DNA of 64,000 nucleotides from contig KE159636.1 in NCBI GenBank assembly GCA_000403315.2, positions 1,356,906 to 1,420,905 of the forward strand, given 5' to 3'. Of this stretch, positions 30,821 to 38,808 are shown in pieces. The notes beneath the pieces were generated by a model. The model ran no database searches. It was not told the DNA's origin and saw only the letters and a program-made list of their open reading frames with translations. Source of the DNA: Lachnospiraceae bacterium A2. Its GTDB lineage: Bacteria; Bacillota; Clostridia; Lachnospirales; Lachnospiraceae. The position numbers were made by a program, and so were the translations under genes. Every line of letters begins with the position of its first letter. Within the stretch, counting starts at the first letter, position 1.

Positions 30821-30825
30821 GCGAA

Positions 30826-31086
30826 ATGATTATGCTTGGGAATTTAACAGTAGAACAGTTTGAAAAAAGATGTCAAATTATTTTGACGGAAGAAGAACGA
30901 AAAACAATGAATGAATTGCGAGAGCCTACCTGCGATAAGGTTGACGGAAATAACAAGATACATATTTACGACATTCCTTTCATGATTGTCTGTGGAAACG
31001 GAGAATCGAGGAAAACAATAATTGATATGCTTACACCGTATGCAGATAAAATAAAAGCCACTTTGCAAATTAGTGGCGGGGTTTAG
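30826..31086 (+). CDS. hypothetical protein (86 aa)
   Basis: ATG 30826 behind ATGGAGGTTGAGCGAA. Contains LTVEQFEKRCQIILTEEERK, IHIYDIPFMIVCGNG and MLTPYADKIKATLQI. A small alpha/beta phage protein without known function. Confidence 0.55.
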   Translation: MIMLGNLTVEQFEKRCQIILTEEERKTMNELREPTCDKVDGNNKIHIYDIPFMIVCGNGESRKTIIDMLTPYADKIKATLQISGGV

Positions 31087-31119
31087 GGCAAAGAAAATTA
31101 TAAGAAATGAGGTGCGGTT

Positions 31120-31398
31120 ATGGGCGCTAAGGAATATGCAAGGTTAATGAGAGAAGAACTTTACAGACAGAATAAAAGCGTTTTGGAAGTTACAGACGAT
31201 TTATGGCTTTCCATTGCAGATAATATGGAAAAATTTGCAGAATGGGCGGTTGAGGAATATAAGGAAAGGGCGGTTGAACAGTTGGAGAAAGCAAAAACAA
31301 ATTTTATCGGAATGGGTACTTTACAGTCAGCTTATTTTGACAAGGGAATTGATAAGGCTATTGAAATTGTCAAGTCTGGCGGTGCTGCGGATGATTAG
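31120..31398 (+). CDS. small helical protein (92 aa)
   Basis: ATG 31120 behind GAAATGAGGTGCGGTT. GAKEYARLMREELYRQNKSV and AEWAVEEYKERAVEQLEKAK are long helices. It overlaps the next gene by 8 bases. Unknown function. Confidence 0.55.
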   Translation: MGAKEYARLMREELYRQNKSVLEVTDDLWLSIADNMEKFAEWAVEEYKERAVEQLEKAKTNFIGMGTLQSAYFDKGIDKAIEIVKSGGAADD

Positions 31399-31576
31399 AT
31401 ATGAAAATCAATGCGTAGATTGCGGTTTTCCATGCAGATATGAGGCTTGCAGATATTACAAGGTTGCAATTCCCGTCTGCGATGAATGCAAGGAATATGC
31501 GGACAAGTTATATCGTTTGGACGGGGAAGAATTATGCGAAACCTGCGTGTTGAGGAGATTGGAGGTTGTGGAATGA
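31391..31576 (+). CDS. zinc-ribbon protein (61 aa)
   Basis: ATG 31391 behind GGCGGTGCTGCGG. Cysteines CVDCGFPCRYEACRYYK, VCDECKEYA and LCETCVLRRLE suggest two zinc sites (four pairs). A common small phage protein. Overlaps the HAD gene start. Confidence 0.6.
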   Translation: MIRYENQCVDCGFPCRYEACRYYKVAIPVCDECKEYADKLYRLDGEELCETCVLRRLEVVE

Positions 31577-32091
31577 CAAACGGCGACAAAATAAGAAACA
31601 TGAGCAATGAGGAACTTGTTGAATTAATTATGGGTGTAAGAGAGGAATTTATAAACGAAAGTTTCTATTACAAGATAATATCTGGCAAAAGATTTGAATA
31701 TACAGATGATATTTTGGATTGGCTTAATTCAGAAGAAAAAAGAGGAAGGAATTATACGATATACGCCTGTGATTTTGACGGAACGCTTTGCGAAAGCATA
31801 TATCCCGGTATAGGCAGTCCAAACATGGCACTGATAAACCATCTAATCAAACGCCGGAAGCAGGGGAATAAAGTCATTCTGTGGACTTGCAGATGTGGCG
31901 AACGGTTACATGAGGCGGTTGAATGGTACAGACAGTTTGGCTTGGAATTTGACGCTGTGAATGAAAATCTGCCAGAAATGATTGAATGGTTTGGTACAGA
32001 TTCAAGAAAAATTCATGCAGATATATTTATTGACGACAAGGCGGTAAACAAGCCAAAATATCATGTTCCTTATAAGGAGGTAGTGGAATGA
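31573..32091 (+). CDS. HAD-superfamily phosphatase-like protein
   Basis: 172 aa; ATG 31573 behind AGATTGGAGGTTGTGGA. The N-terminal 55 residues (GDKIRNMSNEELVELIMGVR, DDILDWLNSE) are a small phage cap domain. The HAD core starts with YACDFDGTLCE (nucleophile Asp and +2 Asp), then ILWTCRCGERLHEAVEWYRQ and DIFIDDKAVNK (last Asp pair). It may act on nucleotides or nucleic-acid ends. Substrate not evident. Confidence 0.75.
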   Translation: MTNGDKIRNMSNEELVELIMGVREEFINESFYYKIISGKRFEYTDDILDWLNSEEKRGRNYTIYACDFDGTLCESIYPGIGSPNMALINHLIKRRKQGNKVILWTCRCGERLHEAVEWYRQFGLEFDAVNENLPEMIEWFGTDSRKIHADIFIDDKAVNKPKYHVPYKEVVE

Positions 32092-32432
32092 CGGAGAATG
32101 AGGCAAGAGAATTTTTAGGAAGATTTTCTTTGGATAGAATCGGGTATGCTAGTGGGAAAGAAGTTGATACAGAGCGTTTTAATTATTTTACAGAATTGTT
32201 AATGACAGCCATGCAAGCATTAACTGAAATCCAGCAGTACCGGGCAATCGGCACAGTCGATGAATGTCGTAAAGCAAGAGAAAAGCAAAGGGGGAAGAAA
32301 CCTGTGTATCGTTCTATTTTTACAGATGGCACAAGACTTCTTGGTTGTCCTGTATGCTTTTCAAGGATTGATGGAGGTGTGTTTTATTGTAATGGTTGCG
32401 GTCAAAAGCTGGATTGGAGTGATACCCCATGA
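32088..32432 (+). CDS. zinc-ribbon phage protein (114 aa)
   Basis: ATG 32088 overlaps the previous stop. An N-terminal helical part (NYFTELLMTAMQALTEIQQY, GTVDECRKAREKQRGKKP) is followed by a C-terminal ribbon CPVCFSRIDGGVFYCNGCGQ, then KLDW. This architecture is frequent in Clostridia phages. Function unknown. Confidence 0.65.
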   Translation: MTENEAREFLGRFSLDRIGYASGKEVDTERFNYFTELLMTAMQALTEIQQYRAIGTVDECRKAREKQRGKKPVYRSIFTDGTRLLGCPVCFSRIDGGVFYCNGCGQKLDWSDTP

Positions 32433-32626
32433 CCTACCAAATAGCAGACCAAAGACACCCATTCATGGGGCTTGACAATAAAATCTGTAAAAATCCTACA
32501 TATTGGTGTAGATTACATCAAGTTTGGCTATCGGAGGAAGATGTCAGGCGGAAGAAGTGCAGGTGTAGAGATGATTTTGATTTGATTGGTACGCATAGGT
32601 GCGGAAATTTGGAGAGAAAGGGTTGA
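32429..32626 (+). CDS. small Cys/His protein (65 aa)
   Basis: ATG 32429 overlaps the previous stop. CKNPTYWCRLHQVWLSEEDV and KKCRCRDDFDLIGTHRC form a metal-binding-like pattern common in short phage proteins. Role unknown. Confidence 0.6.
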   Translation: MTYQIADQRHPFMGLDNKICKNPTYWCRLHQVWLSEEDVRRKKCRCRDDFDLIGTHRCGNLERKG

Positions 32627-32630
32627 GAGA

Positions 32631-32933
32631 ATGAGTGATAAAAATTATGGTCTTGAACTTTATAAATTGATTATGGAGGGAGATAAAAACGGTTTCCCAT
32701 ATGTTGATGAATTTGGTTGGATAAGCGCAGGAGAATTTTGCGTTTGGGTAAGCTATCTATGGCTTAATGACTTTATGACCGACTTAAAGAATATTTTCGG
32801 TAATGGAATGTTTGATGATGGAGGATTTGACGCAAATATGCAAGAAGATGGAGTTTGCATTGATTTAAGCGAGACTATCGGAGGTTATCTTGACATTGAA
32901 GAAGTGTTTCCAAAGGACAAATATCAGCATTAA
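32631..32933 (+). CDS. hypothetical protein (100 aa)
   Basis: ATG 32631 behind GGAGAGAAAGGGTTGAGAGA. Contains GLELYKLIMEGDKNGFPYVD, GEFCVWVSYLWLNDFMTDLK and FDANMQEDGVCIDLSETIGG. Acidic alpha/beta protein. Family not recognised. Confidence 0.55.
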   Translation: MSDKNYGLELYKLIMEGDKNGFPYVDEFGWISAGEFCVWVSYLWLNDFMTDLKNIFGNGMFDDGGFDANMQEDGVCIDLSETIGGYLDIEEVFPKDKYQH

Positions 32934-32946
32934 GGAGGGTTTTGAA

Positions 32947-33321
32947 ATGAGCATGATTAGCGAACAGGTAAAGGAATTGAGAATTGCGGCAGTATATAAG
33001 GAACATTCATTAAAAATATTATTAGAACAAGCCGCCAACACCATAGAAGCCTTATCTGCAAAGCTGGCGGCGGCAAATATGGAGCGGTCGGATAGGTATT
33101 ATGGCTGTGGGTGGATTTCGGTTGAGGATAGGTTGCCGGAATCTTATACAGAAATAGTTCTTGTGTGCTTGAAAAATGGAGCGGTATCGGTAGCAATTAA
33201 TACTACTGATGGTAATTTTGTAAATATGATGGTTGGAGCATCTAGGCAGAAATTTAGGAGTTTCCCAGAACATAATCCGGTGATAGCGTGGCAACCACTA
33301 CCTGAACCCTACTGCCCATAA
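32947..33321 (+). CDS. DUF551-domain protein
   Basis: 124 aa; ATG 32947 behind TTAAGGAGGGTTTTGAA. A short N-terminal coiled coil (LKILLEQAANTIEALSAKLA) precedes a DUF551 domain: GWISVEDRLPE, then VIAWQPLPEPY. DUF551 is a phage domain of unknown role. Confidence 0.75.
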   Translation: MSMISEQVKELRIAAVYKEHSLKILLEQAANTIEALSAKLAAANMERSDRYYGCGWISVEDRLPESYTEIVLVCLKNGAVSVAINTTDGNFVNMMVGASRQKFRSFPEHNPVIAWQPLPEPYCP

Positions 33322-33341
33322 CCGCAAAGGAGTTGATTGAA

Positions 33342-33700
33342 ATGAAAAATAAGACAATTTACAGAATAGGGCAGATTTTAACCGCACAAAAGGATATTGA
33401 ACTTGAGGGAGTATTAGGCGAGAAGAAAAATGTCAAAAAGGAACGAAAATCTATATCGGTGCAGATAATCTTGCGCACCACAAAGACGGGACAATTCAGC
33501 CGTTAGGGGATAGTGCAGAAGTTAAAGGGTATTCTGTCAGCGGACTGGCAGATTTTATATGGATTTATATCCGAAAATTTACGCCGATTGATGAAAATGT
33601 TCTTGAAGATTATAACGAAACGCCGGAATGCGTCAAAGACGCAATCATGGACGCATTGGAAGAATTGGGGCTTTATGACCATACGGGGAATAGGAGTTGA
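33342..33700 (+). pseudogene. conserved phage protein, frameshifted
   Basis: ATG 33342 behind AAAGGAGTTGATTGAA. The first frame gives KNKTIYRIGQILTAQKDIEL up to NVKK. At 33440-33442 a G appears to be missing (GG where GGG is needed). The second frame then runs GTKIYIGADNLAHHKDGTIQ, GYSVSGLADFIWIYIRKFTP, VKDAIMDALEELGLYDHT to TGA 33698-33700. That downstream part is a recurrent Firmicutes phage protein. As printed the first frame stops at 33504-33506. Function unknown. Confidence 0.65.
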
Positions 33701-33705
33701 TTGCA

Positions 33706-34404
33706 TTGCGGGAATTTGTAACTATTCCTACATATTTAATAGAGGAACTGCCGCCGGATAAATTTTACGCCCTTTCAGATTTTTTATCTATGGCCGACGA
33801 AAACGGAGAGGCTTTTGTTACTCAAAGAATGCTTATGGAGCGTTGGAAATGGGGAAATACAAAGGTTAGAAATTTCATTGATTATCTGGTTGATAAAGAT
33901 ATTTGCAAACCAAAAACAAACCAAGAAACAAACCAAAAACAAACCAGAGTTTTCATTGTAAATACGGAGTTTTTTGCATTGCCGCAAACCAAAAACAAAC
34001 CAAGAAACAAACCAAAAACAAACCAAGAGAAAGCGGAAGATGCAGACTGTTTGAAAGCAATTTTAGACGCATGGAACGAACTTTCGTCATTTGGAATAGA
34101 ACCAATTCCAGAAATGGGAATATCAAGCGTTCAGTATCAAAACCTTAAAAGCATAGTGGAAGAGTATGGAATTGAAGATGTTACAAGCACGATACAGAGA
34201 ATAAAAATCAGCGATTTTCTTCAGGGGAAAGTAACTGAATGGAAGATAACATTCAACTGGTTTTTGAAAGATGGGAATTATCAAAAAGTCCGTTCTGGGA
34301 AATATGACGGGGGAAATAGCATAAGCAGACAAGTGGAGAGGGGTGGAAATTCAGAGCAAGTAGAAGATGAAGAATTGATAGGAGATGAATGGGTTGACCT
34401 TTAA
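33706..34404 (+). CDS. replication initiator (helix-turn-helix, DnaD/O-like)
   Basis: 232 aa from TTG 33706 behind AATAGGAGTTGATTGCA (TTG 33697 is directly against the ribosome site). N-terminal winged HTH: YLIEELPPDKFYALSDFLSM, AFVTQRMLMERWKWGNTKVR. A Lys/Asn/Gln/Thr-rich linker (about 68-108) is encoded by iteron-like DNA. The C-terminal part (GIEDVTSTIQRIKISDFLQG, FNWFLKDGNYQKVRSGKY) is typical of phage replication proteins that load the helicase. The next gene is the primase-helicase. Confidence 0.75.
   Translation: MREFVTIPTYLIEELPPDKFYALSDFLSMADENGEAFVTQRMLMERWKWGNTKVRNFIDYLVDKDICKPKTNQETNQKQTRVFIVNTEFFALPQTKNKPRNKPKTNQEKAEDADCLKAILDAWNELSSFGIEPIPEMGISSVQYQNLKSIVEEYGIEDVTSTIQRIKISDFLQGKVTEWKITFNWFLKDGNYQKVRSGKYDGGNSISRQVERGGNSEQVEDEELIGDEWVDL
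33905..34025 (+). repeat. duplicated 42-bp iteron array, candidate replication origin
   Basis: Identical 42-bp blocks occupy 33905-33946 and 33984-34025. Each contains four AAACCA-initiated units spaced 11-12 bp (AAACCAAAAAC, AAACCAAGAAAC and so on). The two blocks are translated in different frames of the initiator gene, so conservation is at DNA level. Iterons inside the initiator gene, as in lambda O, are a known origin layout. Confidence 0.7.
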
Positions 34405-34438
34405 TCTCCAAAAAAAAATAAGGTGCGGAGGTTAGACA

Positions 34439-36259
34439 ATGTATAGCCCATATGAATTTAAAGAGCAGGACGCTTTCGATTTCGCCCGTCATGTTCACGC
34501 TGAAACGAATGTAAGGAATGGGGAATTATTCTTTAAGATATGCCCGTACTGCAATCCGAAGCCGACAAGGGACAACATAAAATCTTTTTCCATAAACCTT
34601 ACAACAGGGAGGTTTAAGTGTTTCCGGGCAAGCTGTGGAGTGCAAGGGAATATGATAACGCTTGTGAAAGATTTTGATTTTTCCCTTGGGAATGAGGTTG
34701 ACGAGTATTATCAGCCTAAAAAGCAGTACAGGAAATTCAAAAAACAGGAAAAGCCGATAGAGCCAAAGCCAGAGGCGATTCAGTATTTGGAAAGTCGAGG
34801 AATGTCAGAAGAAGTTGCAAAGGAATATGAAATAACAGTCCAGACGGAAAAGCCTAATATCCTTGTATTTCCGTTTTATGACGAGAAGGGTATTTTACAG
34901 TTTGTAAAATATCGAAAGACCGATTATGACAAGGAAAAGGATAAAAACAAAGAGTGGTGCGAATCGAACTGCAAACCGATTTTGTTTGGAATGAAGCAGT
35001 GCAAGGATTTTTCAAGGCTTGTGATTACAGAGGGGCAAGTAGATTCTCTATCTGTTGCAACGGCAGGAATTTCCAATGCAGTCAGCGTACCAACTGGCGC
35101 AAAAGGCTTTACTTGGGTTCCGTATTGCTGGAACTGGATAAACCAGTTTGAAGAAATTGTTGTGTTCGGGGATTTTGAAAAAGGACATATTACCTTGCTT
35201 GATGAATTGTCAAGGCGGTTGAAGATAACTGTAAAGCACGTCCGAGAAGAAGATTACAAGGATTGTAAAGACGCTAATGAGATACTAAAGAAATATGGAA
35301 AAGAGCAGATCAGGGCTTGCGTGGAAAATGCGGTTATTATACCAATGAAGCAGGTCAAGCCATTGTCAAGCGTGAAAAATGTGGATATTTTCAAACTTCC
35401 AAAATTGCAGACCGGAATAAGGCAGGTTGACAGGCTTTTATATGGTGGATTGCCGTTTGGGGGCGTAACACTCATATCTGGGAAAACCGGAGAGGGAAAA
35501 TCTGTTCTTGCCAGCCAGATAATGATAAGCGCAGTATCGCAAGGATATAAATGTTTTGCATACAGTGGCGAATTGGTCGATTTTCAGTTTAAGAACATTA
35601 TGGATTTTCAGATTGCCGGAAGTAGACATATTTTTGAGTACCAGAACGGATGGGGTGATTCCGCTTACAATATTTCAGAAACCAACAGGAATTTAATTTC
35701 TGACTGGTACGATGATAAGTTTTGGCTTTATGACAACTCCATTATTGAGAATGACGAGCAGGAAAGCCTTGTGGCAGTTACGGAAAATGTGATTATGCAA
35801 TATGGGGTTAAGGTTATTTTGCTCGACAATCTGATGACCGCAATAGATTTGGAAGTTGCATATGGAAGTGATAAATATGAAAGGCAGGGATTATTTGTAA
35901 AGAAACTTGCAAGACTGGCTACAAGGCACAACGCCTTAATCCTGCTTGTGGCACACAAGAGAAAGAATAATTTTTCCACCAATGAGAATGACGAAATAAG
36001 CGGTTCAAGCGATATTTCCAATCTTGCCATGGTTACGATATCTTATGAAAAAAACAACGAAATAGAGCAATCTCAAAGGCTTTGCAAGGTGTCTAAAAAC
36101 CGCTTATTCGGCAAAACGGAAACGAAGGGATACATACTGGACTATGATGAGAAATCAAAGCGGATTTACGGACAGGGCGACGATTTATATGTGGATTATG
36201 GATGGAATAAAAATGATGGTGGGTTTACCTCTATAAACGAAGAAACGCCGTTTGACTGA
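34439..36259 (+). CDS. primase-helicase (DnaG/DnaB fusion, T7 gp4-like)
   Basis: 606 aa; ATG 34439 behind GGTGCGGAGGTTAGACA. CHC2-type zinc finger: Cys35, Cys38, Cys61, Cys66. TOPRIM-like region at about 170-260 (RLVITEGQVDSLSVATAG, IVVFGDFEKGHIT). RecA-type helicase at about 320-600 with Walker A SGKTGEGKS near 347, Walker B VILLDNLMTA, and LLVAHKRKNN. It would prime and unwind at the replication fork. It lies just downstream of the initiator/iteron gene. Confidence 0.9.
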   Translation: MYSPYEFKEQDAFDFARHVHAETNVRNGELFFKICPYCNPKPTRDNIKSFSINLTTGRFKCFRASCGVQGNMITLVKDFDFSLGNEVDEYYQPKKQYRKFKKQEKPIEPKPEAIQYLESRGMSEEVAKEYEITVQTEKPNILVFPFYDEKGILQFVKYRKTDYDKEKDKNKEWCESNCKPILFGMKQCKDFSRLVITEGQVDSLSVATAGISNAVSVPTGAKGFTWVPYCWNWINQFEEIVVFGDFEKGHITLLDELSRRLKITVKHVREEDYKDCKDANEILKKYGKEQIRACVENAVIIPMKQVKPLSSVKNVDIFKLPKLQTGIRQVDRLLYGGLPFGGVTLISGKTGEGKSVLASQIMISAVSQGYKCFAYSGELVDFQFKNIMDFQIAGSRHIFEYQNGWGDSAYNISETNRNLISDWYDDKFWLYDNSIIENDEQESLVAVTENVIMQYGVKVILLDNLMTAIDLEVAYGSDKYERQGLFVKKLARLATRHNALILLVAHKRKNNFSTNENDEISGSSDISNLAMVTISYEKNNEIEQSQRLCKVSKNRLFGKTETKGYILDYDEKSKRIYGQGDDLYVDYGWNKNDGGFTSINEETPFD

Positions 36260-36273
36260 TTGGAGGGATTTTT

Positions 36274-36771
36274 ATGGACAATGATATGGAACTAAATAGC
36301 ATGACAGAGAAAAAGATTTACAAAACCAAGAAAAATATTTCTGGAACAAAAGCCAGATATATAAGTAAAATTTCACGAGATTTAAGGCAGCAGATGATAC
36401 AGAACGGAGCAACAAAAGAAGAATTGACTAGATTTCAATATGATTTTCTTGTACAGAATGGCATAAATGTTCCAGAAAGTTTTCTTAATATAAGAAAAAA
36501 TGATGATGAATATGAAATCCTTGGGAAATTTATTGAAAAAAATTTAAAAGAAAGTGAGGATAATTTGAGCGGAAGTTATTTTTACAAAAAATATATTGAA
36601 TATTGCATCAACAACCAATTTAGACACATCGGAAAGCAGGAGGCATTTGCCTATTTACGTGGAAAAGGTCTTATGAAAAAGTCTGGAACGATAAATGGGA
36701 AAACGGTAAGAAATGTAGTTATTGGTTATGATTTTAATCCGGAGGGATTTTGTGGCAAGCAAGAGATTTGA
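36274..36771 (+). CDS. hypothetical replication-region protein (165 aa)
   Basis: ATG 36274 behind GATTGGAGGGATTTTT. Basic N-terminus (KKIYKTKKNISGTKARYISK), then a helical part, and a C-terminal winged-helix-like segment (YIEYCINNQFRHIGKQEAFA, GTINGKTVRNVVIGYDF) similar to the tail of D5-type primases. It may assist the primase-helicase. Role is inferred. Confidence 0.5.
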   Translation: MDNDMELNSMTEKKIYKTKKNISGTKARYISKISRDLRQQMIQNGATKEELTRFQYDFLVQNGINVPESFLNIRKNDDEYEILGKFIEKNLKESEDNLSGSYFYKKYIEYCINNQFRHIGKQEAFAYLRGKGLMKKSGTINGKTVRNVVIGYDFNPEGFCGKQEI

Positions 36772-36991
36772 AAAAGGTTCGGAAGAATGGCAGATGTTTC
36801 GTGAATACTGGGCTTTATGCCAACAATTCTGGGAACTAGAGGACAATGACGAATACTGGGAGCAGGTTATTTATTCTACAAATGAATTTTACAAGAAATA
36901 CAAGGAAAATAACGAGATATTCGCAAAGGAGATAGCGCTTGCTCTTGTAGATACACTTGATAAGAAAAGCAAGAAGGAAAAGGAACCATGA
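36752..36991 (+). CDS. small acidic helical protein (79 aa)
   Basis: GTG 36752 behind CCGGAGGGATTTT, overlapping the previous gene by 20 bases. SEEWQMFREYWALCQQFWEL and EIALALVDTLDKKSKKEKE. A recurrent short phage protein of unknown role. Confidence 0.6.
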   Translation: MASKRFEKGSEEWQMFREYWALCQQFWELEDNDEYWEQVIYSTNEFYKKYKENNEIFAKEIALALVDTLDKKSKKEKEP

Positions 36992-37041
36992 CGGCGTACC
37001 AATGCCAGAGAGATATAAGGAAAGATTGGAGGATATGAGGA

Positions 37042-37221
37042 ATGAGTGATGTATTGGGATATAACAATTTTTGTTCTGCTTGCAAGGGCAGTAACGAAGA
37101 AAATGGAGAATTAGTTTGTAGAGATAAAAATGGTAAATTTTACAGTTTGCCAGTCAATCAAGTCTTAATGGCTCCATGTTTGAAAATGAAAGATAAGAAA
37201 GAGAGGGAAAATCATGGATAA
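37042..37221 (+). CDS. small Cys-containing protein (59 aa)
   Basis: ATG 37042 behind GATTGGAGGATATGAGGA. FCSACKGSNEENGELVCRDK, then MAPCLKMK suggests a metal site. It overlaps the RNase H start by 8 bases. Confidence 0.5.
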   Translation: MSDVLGYNNFCSACKGSNEENGELVCRDKNGKFYSLPVNQVLMAPCLKMKDKKERENHG

Positions 37222-37621
37222 GATAACAGTCTACACAGACGGTTCAGCACTAAACAACGGCAGTCCAGAAAGTGGTTGCGGCTGGGCTTGCAAGTTGATT
37301 TACGGAAGTCGTGAGTTAATGAAGTCCGGCGGCGATAAGGGCAAGACAAACAATGTTATGGAGATGACTGCCGTACTGCAAGCCATGAGAGCCATAACGG
37401 ACAAGTCTATTCCAGTTGAAGTGTTTTCGGATAGTAAGTACGTGGTCGAAACTCTGAATGGGAATTATCAGATTAAAAAGAACGTGGAGTTGTGGCAGGA
37501 ACTTATGGCGGAGAAAGAGAAGTTTGCGGATATTCGGTTTATTTGGGTTAAAGGTCATGACAAAGACAGGCATAATATTGAGGTTGATAAAATGGCGGTT
37601 ATGGAGGCTAGGAAAGTATGA
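37214..37621 (+). CDS. ribonuclease HI
   Basis: 135 aa; ATG 37214 behind AAAGAGAGGGAAAATC. Catalytic acids are all in place: Asp9 (VYTDGSA), Glu50 (NNVMEMTA), Asp73 (FSDSKYV), Asp125 (EVDKMA), with His115 in WVKGHDKD. It degrades the RNA strand of RNA/DNA hybrids, probably removing primers during phage replication. The protein ends soon after the last Asp, slightly short of cellular RNase HI. Confidence 0.9.
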   Translation: MDKITVYTDGSALNNGSPESGCGWACKLIYGSRELMKSGGDKGKTNNVMEMTAVLQAMRAITDKSIPVEVFSDSKYVVETLNGNYQIKKNVELWQELMAEKEKFADIRFIWVKGHDKDRHNIEVDKMAVMEARKV

Positions 37622-37725
37622 CAGTAAACGAGATACTTATTTTTATCAAAGTGATTATGAGCGTTCTTGCAATTATTGGAAGTATTGGAATATGTATTTA
37701 TTTGTGGATAGATAGAAGAAGATAA
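37618..37725 (+). CDS. tiny membrane protein (35 aa)
   Basis: ATG 37618 overlaps the RNase H stop, ribosome site ATGGAGGCTAGGAAAGT. One hydrophobic helix (FIKVIMSVLAIIGSIGICIY) and a WIDRRR tail. Unknown. Confidence 0.5.
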   Translation: MTVNEILIFIKVIMSVLAIIGSIGICIYLWIDRRR

Positions 37726-37734
37726 TATTAAAAA

Positions 37735-37782
37735 TGGAGGTAAAGAGGTTTCGTGCGCACGGTTAAAGCTGGCTTTACTCCA
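37735..37782 (+). ncRNA. candidate structured RNA element, copy B
   Basis: TGGAG (37735-37739) pairs with CTCCA (37778-37782). Inside lie the palindrome CGTGCGCACG (37752-37761) and the hairpin AAAG-CTGG-CTTT (37766-37777). Conserved with copy A (25978-26031): the 5' GGAGGTAA, the GAGGTTT lead-in, the AAAG....CTTT hairpin and the closing CTCC. The 10-nt palindrome is completely different yet still self-complementary. It ends eight bases before the ATG at 37790 and could hide that gene's ribosome site. Confidence 0.55.
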
Positions 37783-37789
37783 AAGGATT

Positions 37790-38398
37790 ATGCCGAGAAA
37801 ATATATGGGATATGATTTTTACAGAAGAAACGGAATATGCACAAGATGTGGAAAGAAATCTTCCGAGCAAGGAAGTGTTCTGTGTGCAGATTGCGCAAAG
37901 TACAAAAAAGAAGATTATAATTTGTGTAAGGACTTGAAAATCTGTGTCCGCTGCCACAAAAATCCGGCAGAACCAAATAAGGTTATGTGCCTGGAATGTG
38001 CCGACAAGGACAGTGAGCAGAGCAGGAAGAACAGACAGAGAAATTCGGAGAAACAAAAGAAACGAGATTTGGGCAAATACAATAGATTGAAAGAAATGGG
38101 TATCTGCACATACTGTAAGCACGAAAAGGCGGTTACGGGAAAGACAAAATGCGCGAAATGCCTTGCAAAGATACGGAATAAGAGGAACGCAAAGAAAGCA
38201 GATATTGAACGTTCGGAGCGTGTGGCGTATGGGATTTGCTATATATGCGGAAAAGATAAGGTTATGAACGGTAAGGGAGTTTGTGAGAAATGCTATGAAA
38301 AACGAACGGAAAGCATAGGGAAGATTATGTATCTTCCGGGTAGTGATTTTTGGAGAAATGAAAATAAACTGATTTTTGTAAATGGAGGCGGGAAATGA
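37790..38398 (+). CDS. multi zinc-ribbon phage protein (202 aa)
   Basis: ATG 37790. No normal ribosome site lies between it and the RNA element; AAAGGA is only two bases away. Repeated CxxC pairs: CTRCGKKSSEQGSVLCADC, CVRCHKNPAEPNKVMCLEC, CTYCKHEKAVTGKTKCAKC, CYICGKDKVMNGKGVCEKC. That makes four similar zinc-ribbon repeats joined by basic helices. Likely nucleic-acid-binding. The unusual start fits translational control by the hairpin element just upstream. Confidence 0.7.
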   Translation: MPRKYMGYDFYRRNGICTRCGKKSSEQGSVLCADCAKYKKEDYNLCKDLKICVRCHKNPAEPNKVMCLECADKDSEQSRKNRQRNSEKQKKRDLGKYNRLKEMGICTYCKHEKAVTGKTKCAKCLAKIRNKRNAKKADIERSERVAYGICYICGKDKVMNGKGVCEKCYEKRTESIGKIMYLPGSDFWRNENKLIFVNGGGK

Positions 38399-38808
38399 GC
38401 CAGGAAATTAAATTTAGAGGAAAACGAATTGATAATGGAGAGTGGGTTGAAGGGTATTATGCCAAACATGGTTCAAGGCATTGGATTTACACAGGACAAA
38501 TACAGTATATGTATTACCCTGCTTGTGCTGATTTACCAACAAAATATGAAGTAGACCCTAGTACAGTCGGGCAGTACATAGGCGTTAATGATAAGAATGG
38601 AAAGGAAATCTACGAAGATGATATTGTTTTAAGCGATGACGGAAAAGTTGGACAGGTGCAGTGGTTTGAGGAACATCTTGCGTTTATGATATGGTGTGTT
38701 ACTGACAACAAGGTTTATTTCGCATATGAAAATGATTTTTCAAAGATTGAAGTTATAGGAAATGTGTATGAAAATGCGGATTTGTTGAAGGAGGCAGGAA
38801 ATGAGTAA
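38395..38808 (+). CDS. YopX-family protein
   Basis: 137 aa; ATG 38395 overlaps the previous stop behind AATGGAGGCGGGAA. EIKFRGKRIDNGEWVEGYYA, VDPSTVGQYIGVNDKNGKEI, YEDDIVLSD and the C-terminal IEVIGNVYENADLL are the full YopX signature. Common in Firmicutes phages; the fold is beta-rich. Function unknown. Confidence 0.9.
   Translation: MSQEIKFRGKRIDNGEWVEGYYAKHGSRHWIYTGQIQYMYYPACADLPTKYEVDPSTVGQYIGVNDKNGKEIYEDDIVLSDDGKVGQVQWFEEHLAFMIWCVTDNKVYFAYENDFSKIEVIGNVYENADLLKEAGNE

Noticed and set aside
33905..34025. CRISPR-like array
   Set aside because: Two 42-bp direct repeats with one 37-bp spacing inside a coding gene, no cas genes nearby, and short AAACCA subunits; iterons fit better.
36988..37038. 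16-codon frame between the 36752 and 37042 genes
   Set aside because: Too short and without similarity to anything; the gap only holds a ribosome site.
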